Origin: Ulota crispa | Lineage: Eukaryota; Streptophyta; Bryopsida; Orthotrichales; Orthotrichaceae | Length of the DNA: 64,000 nucleotides | NCBI GenBank assembly: GCA_963920765.1 | Contig: OY987243.1 | Location: forward strand, 6,138,001-6,202,000 | Direction of reading: 5' to 3' | In this document: positions 61,466-64,000 of the stretch, piece after piece | Layout of the letters: every line of letters starts with the position of its first letter | Numbering within the stretch: position 1 is the stretch's first letter | Made by a program: the position numbers and the translations under genes | Notes under the pieces: model-generated | What the model was told of the DNA's origin: nothing | Seen by the model: the letters and a program-made list of their open reading frames with translations, nothing else | The model's database searches: none

Positions 61466-63589
61466 ACTTTAACCTGGAGGAGTTGGCAGATATGCCTACT
61501 TGCAATTTGTTAGAGACTGTCCACAATAAGTGGTTCCAAGTTTTTGGAAATTATTGAGGTAATGTATTTGAAGTTACACATGACAATGGCATACGAGCAT
61601 GACAACAATTCACAAACTTTAGGGCGTATCTACACTAGGGCAATGCTCTGGTTTTGGTTCTTTAAAAAAATAAAATGAAACTGAGAGCTGGAATGTGGAA
61701 CGGCAATTCCAACTTTTGTTGCTGACACACTAAATGCATTACTAGGGGTGGAGGATCTTGGAACACACATTCTTCATTTGGAAGGCAAAGTGGTTTTTGG
61801 TAGTATTAAGAGGAAAGTGTCACTCCAACTGCTGATGAGGGAGAACCTCACTGACCTGATAAGTTAAATTTTTTAGAACCATGTGTGAAAATGAGATCCT
61901 CAAGTAACTTTGAAAACACTGAAGGTGGACCTAGTATTGTACCAAAGGTCACTAATTCTACCTATGTAGCTAAACCTTTTGAGAGTGACCGTGACACATC
62001 AAAATAACACATTGCTAGGATGAAACCTAAGTTCAATTAAGTGTCATGCTCAACAATGCAATACCAATTTAAAATGTATTGCTAAAGTTGGCAAATGTTT
62101 GAAAGGTACTCTTGCTCCGACATACCATGGAAGGAAAGTGGATTATGGACATTGTGAGGTTACAATAGATTTTTAGTTTTGTGCTAATAAGCAGATGCAA
62201 GCTAAGAGTTTCCATTTGTGGCAAAAAAGAAGTCTTCTTTTTAGTACAAAACAGAGTGTTTTTGTGTTTCCAATGAGAATTCTCCCCTTTCTCAATGAGA
62301 GTTCCAAATTCCAAAGGTTGGCCACCCTAGTTTATGCTATTCTAAGATACTTAAGAAAAGAAAAATACTAAAAAATTATTTAACTTAGAGAAATCAATCC
62401 CCAAAAAAGGACCAAAAGGTATAGTCATTCAGGAGCACATTGTGTTCCCGATGAGAATTCACCCTCTTCTCAAAGAGAGTTCCAAATTCCAAAGGTTGAC
62501 CACCCTAGTTTATGCCATTCTAAGACATTTAAGTAAAAAAAGAAACTAAAAAAATTTGATTTAACTTAGAGAAATCAATCCCCAAATAAGACCAAAAATT
62601 ATAGTCGTTTGGGAGCACATAAAAGTCCTTTCCTCCAAAATTTAAATTACATTCTTTAAAAATTTATTCCAAAATGTAATCATCCCAATCCTCCAATAAT
62701 GATGCCAAAAGATTGTGCCCATATTATGAGTCTACATATCAATTCAAGAGTCTTATGTAGCGAGAAAAAAACACTATGATAGTTTTAGGAGCTATGTTCA
62801 AAAGTCCTTTTCTCTTATCACATTGGAAATATATACTTTATTTTGGTGGAAATTGGATCATCAACAAGTCTACTTTCTAAATATGAGTCCTTTCTCTCAA
62901 AGACTTCATTTTTCAATGAAACTAGTGACATTGAACAATGTGTGAAAGGCTCTAAGCAACAATTTGTAATTGATTAGCCCAAGGTTCCTGAAGTTTAATC
63001 AATACTCTCCAATACAAAACCTACTTGTGAGGAATCCGTTCTACTACAACATGCAGGTTTTTGCTTGTAGGAGCAGCCTTCACTATCCCCACATCAACTA
63101 TTTGGCATGGTTGCTCGCTTTGAGTGCACCTTATATAATGAAATAGACTTGCCCAATCCGGAATCATACCCACAGAAGAGGCAAAACTCCACCATTTGAT
63201 GTTCCACCAATGTGCCACCTCTTAAGCTGAAGAATAAATGGAAAGATGCAAGTAACGTACACGGTTAAATTTTGGAAGCTACAATGCTTCATTTGCCTGC
63301 CTTATGGGCAATTGTTTCCCTTCAAATGGGATATGAGGGCTATCTGAATGTCTACCAAATTACAGTAGGAAATGTTCATGCTTGCAATTGTCCTAACTTT
63401 ACCAACATGGCTGTTGCTGCCATCAAAAGTTGCCAACAATATGTGAACTATAAACATTTATATTACCTTTTTTGTTACCACTGCAAGATGGACCCTATGA
63501 AAGACACTTTTATTCATGCACCTAGCTTTAGCTTCTCTAAGGTTAAAACCCTCTTCATTCAAGCAAGGATCATAAAAATGAAAGAGTAG
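61466..63589 (+). pseudogene. Degenerate mobile-element protein, HNKW/SWIM-like family, copy 2
   Basis: This is a second, more decayed copy of the protein at 551-2129. Matching blocks are MPTCNLLETVHNKWFQ (61492-61539), FGSIKRKVSL (about 61797), a HIARMKP block near 62010, a CHAQQCNTNLKC-like block near 62050, and the SWIM-like finger CNCPNFTNMAVAAI followed by VNYKHLYYLF (63383-63470). The third zinc ligand (Cys) is replaced by Tyr. Many stops and frameshifts are present, and a tandem duplication of about 182 bp (62260-62620) interrupts it. It begins directly beside the large inverted repeat at 60388-61363. Confidence 0.6.
62260..62620. repeat. Tandem duplication, 2 x ~182 bp
   Basis: The block with AGAGTTCCAAATTCCAAAGG occurs at about 62300 and again at about 62480, followed by the same ~100 bases ending in AGAAATCAATCCCCAAA. 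The duplication lies inside the second HNKW/SWIM element copy. Confidence 0.75.
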
Positions 63590-63749
63590 ATGAACCTGTG
63601 CCTTTGCTTACTACTATTTTGTTTCTCAGAAATGACATCAATGTTTTTTTCATATATTATAGACCAATGTTCTATAATCATTCCCATGCATGTATATCCA
63701 ATGAGAATGATGTTGTCACTGCCTTTTTTTAAATATAGGGTATTACTAA

Positions 63750-64000
63750 GTTGACACCCTAAATTGCTAACGGGACACCCCCTCTGAGCACAAAAATTGA
63801 TAATTTAGTGCTATTTTTGATTTACTAAGTGATCCATCATTCATTCAATCACAACATTATCACCTCCATGAAAGAAAACATGACAAATACAAAATTTAAA
63901 TTGAAATATTATTGCACCAATACTATTTTTTCATATATTTTTGCTTTTGGTAACTCAAAAGTCCTATATTTTTAGTTTGAAATTTAAGCACACCTATTTT
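63750..64000. mobile_element. Family F element, copy 2 (cut by the window end)
   Basis: Begins with ACACCCTAAATTGCTAACGG and continues as the reverse complement of the interior of 15119-15518 (for example TAACTCAAAAGTCCTATATT). Confidence 0.6.

Overview
This window is nuclear DNA from a land plant, probably a seedless one. It contains two clearly intact, intron-bearing plant genes in a very AT-rich, gene-poor background. An internal fragment of the plastid gene ycf4 lies in intergenic DNA and is decaying in the way organelle DNA decays once it is in the nucleus. The plant-specific nitrate-transport partner NRT3/NAR2 fixes the lineage as plant. The seedless (bryophyte, lycophyte or fern) assignment is only an impression from the repeats and the plastid fragment.

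Layout. 1-2.1 kb: degenerate mobile-element coding sequence with an HNKW motif and a broken SWIM-like zinc finger. 3.1-3.7 kb: a TTAA-flanked non-autonomous element. 4.5-12.3 kb (minus): a complete 17-exon TTI1 gene, the HEAT-repeat subunit of the TELO2-TTI1-TTI2 co-chaperone; all 16 intron phases agree and give 1372 codons plus stop. 13.4-14.3 kb: a large fold-back element. 14.85-15.0 kb: plastid ycf4 fragment. 15-26 kb: AT-rich repeats. 26.5-27.9 kb: an unrecognised candidate gene behind a TATA box and a 21-C run. 28-43 kb: repeats and MITEs, with a possible gene remnant at 35-36 kb. 43.7-44.9 kb (minus): a complete two-exon NRT3/NAR2 gene with a TATA box. 46.4-54.9 kb: dense tiling by nested MITEs. 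58.4-60.4 kb (minus): a decayed multi-exon gene of unknown family. 60.4-61.4 kb: a roughly 1-kb inverted repeat. 61.5-63.6 kb: a second copy of the HNKW/SWIM element.

The most notable result is the non-autonomous transposon landscape. I can read target-site duplications directly: TTAA for at least eight elements of two end types (CCCCTAAA and GGTAAG ends), random 4-bp sites for an AACACC family, GTT for a CACTAGAAG element and TTAACAAA for a hAT-like element. One TTAA insertion has its unoccupied site preserved in a second copy of its host element elsewhere in the window. No transposase is visible for the TTAA families.

The two intact genes have no obvious joint function. One acts in maturation of PIK-related kinases (TOR, ATM, ATR), the other in high-affinity nitrate uptake. 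No tRNA, rRNA or CRISPR array was seen.
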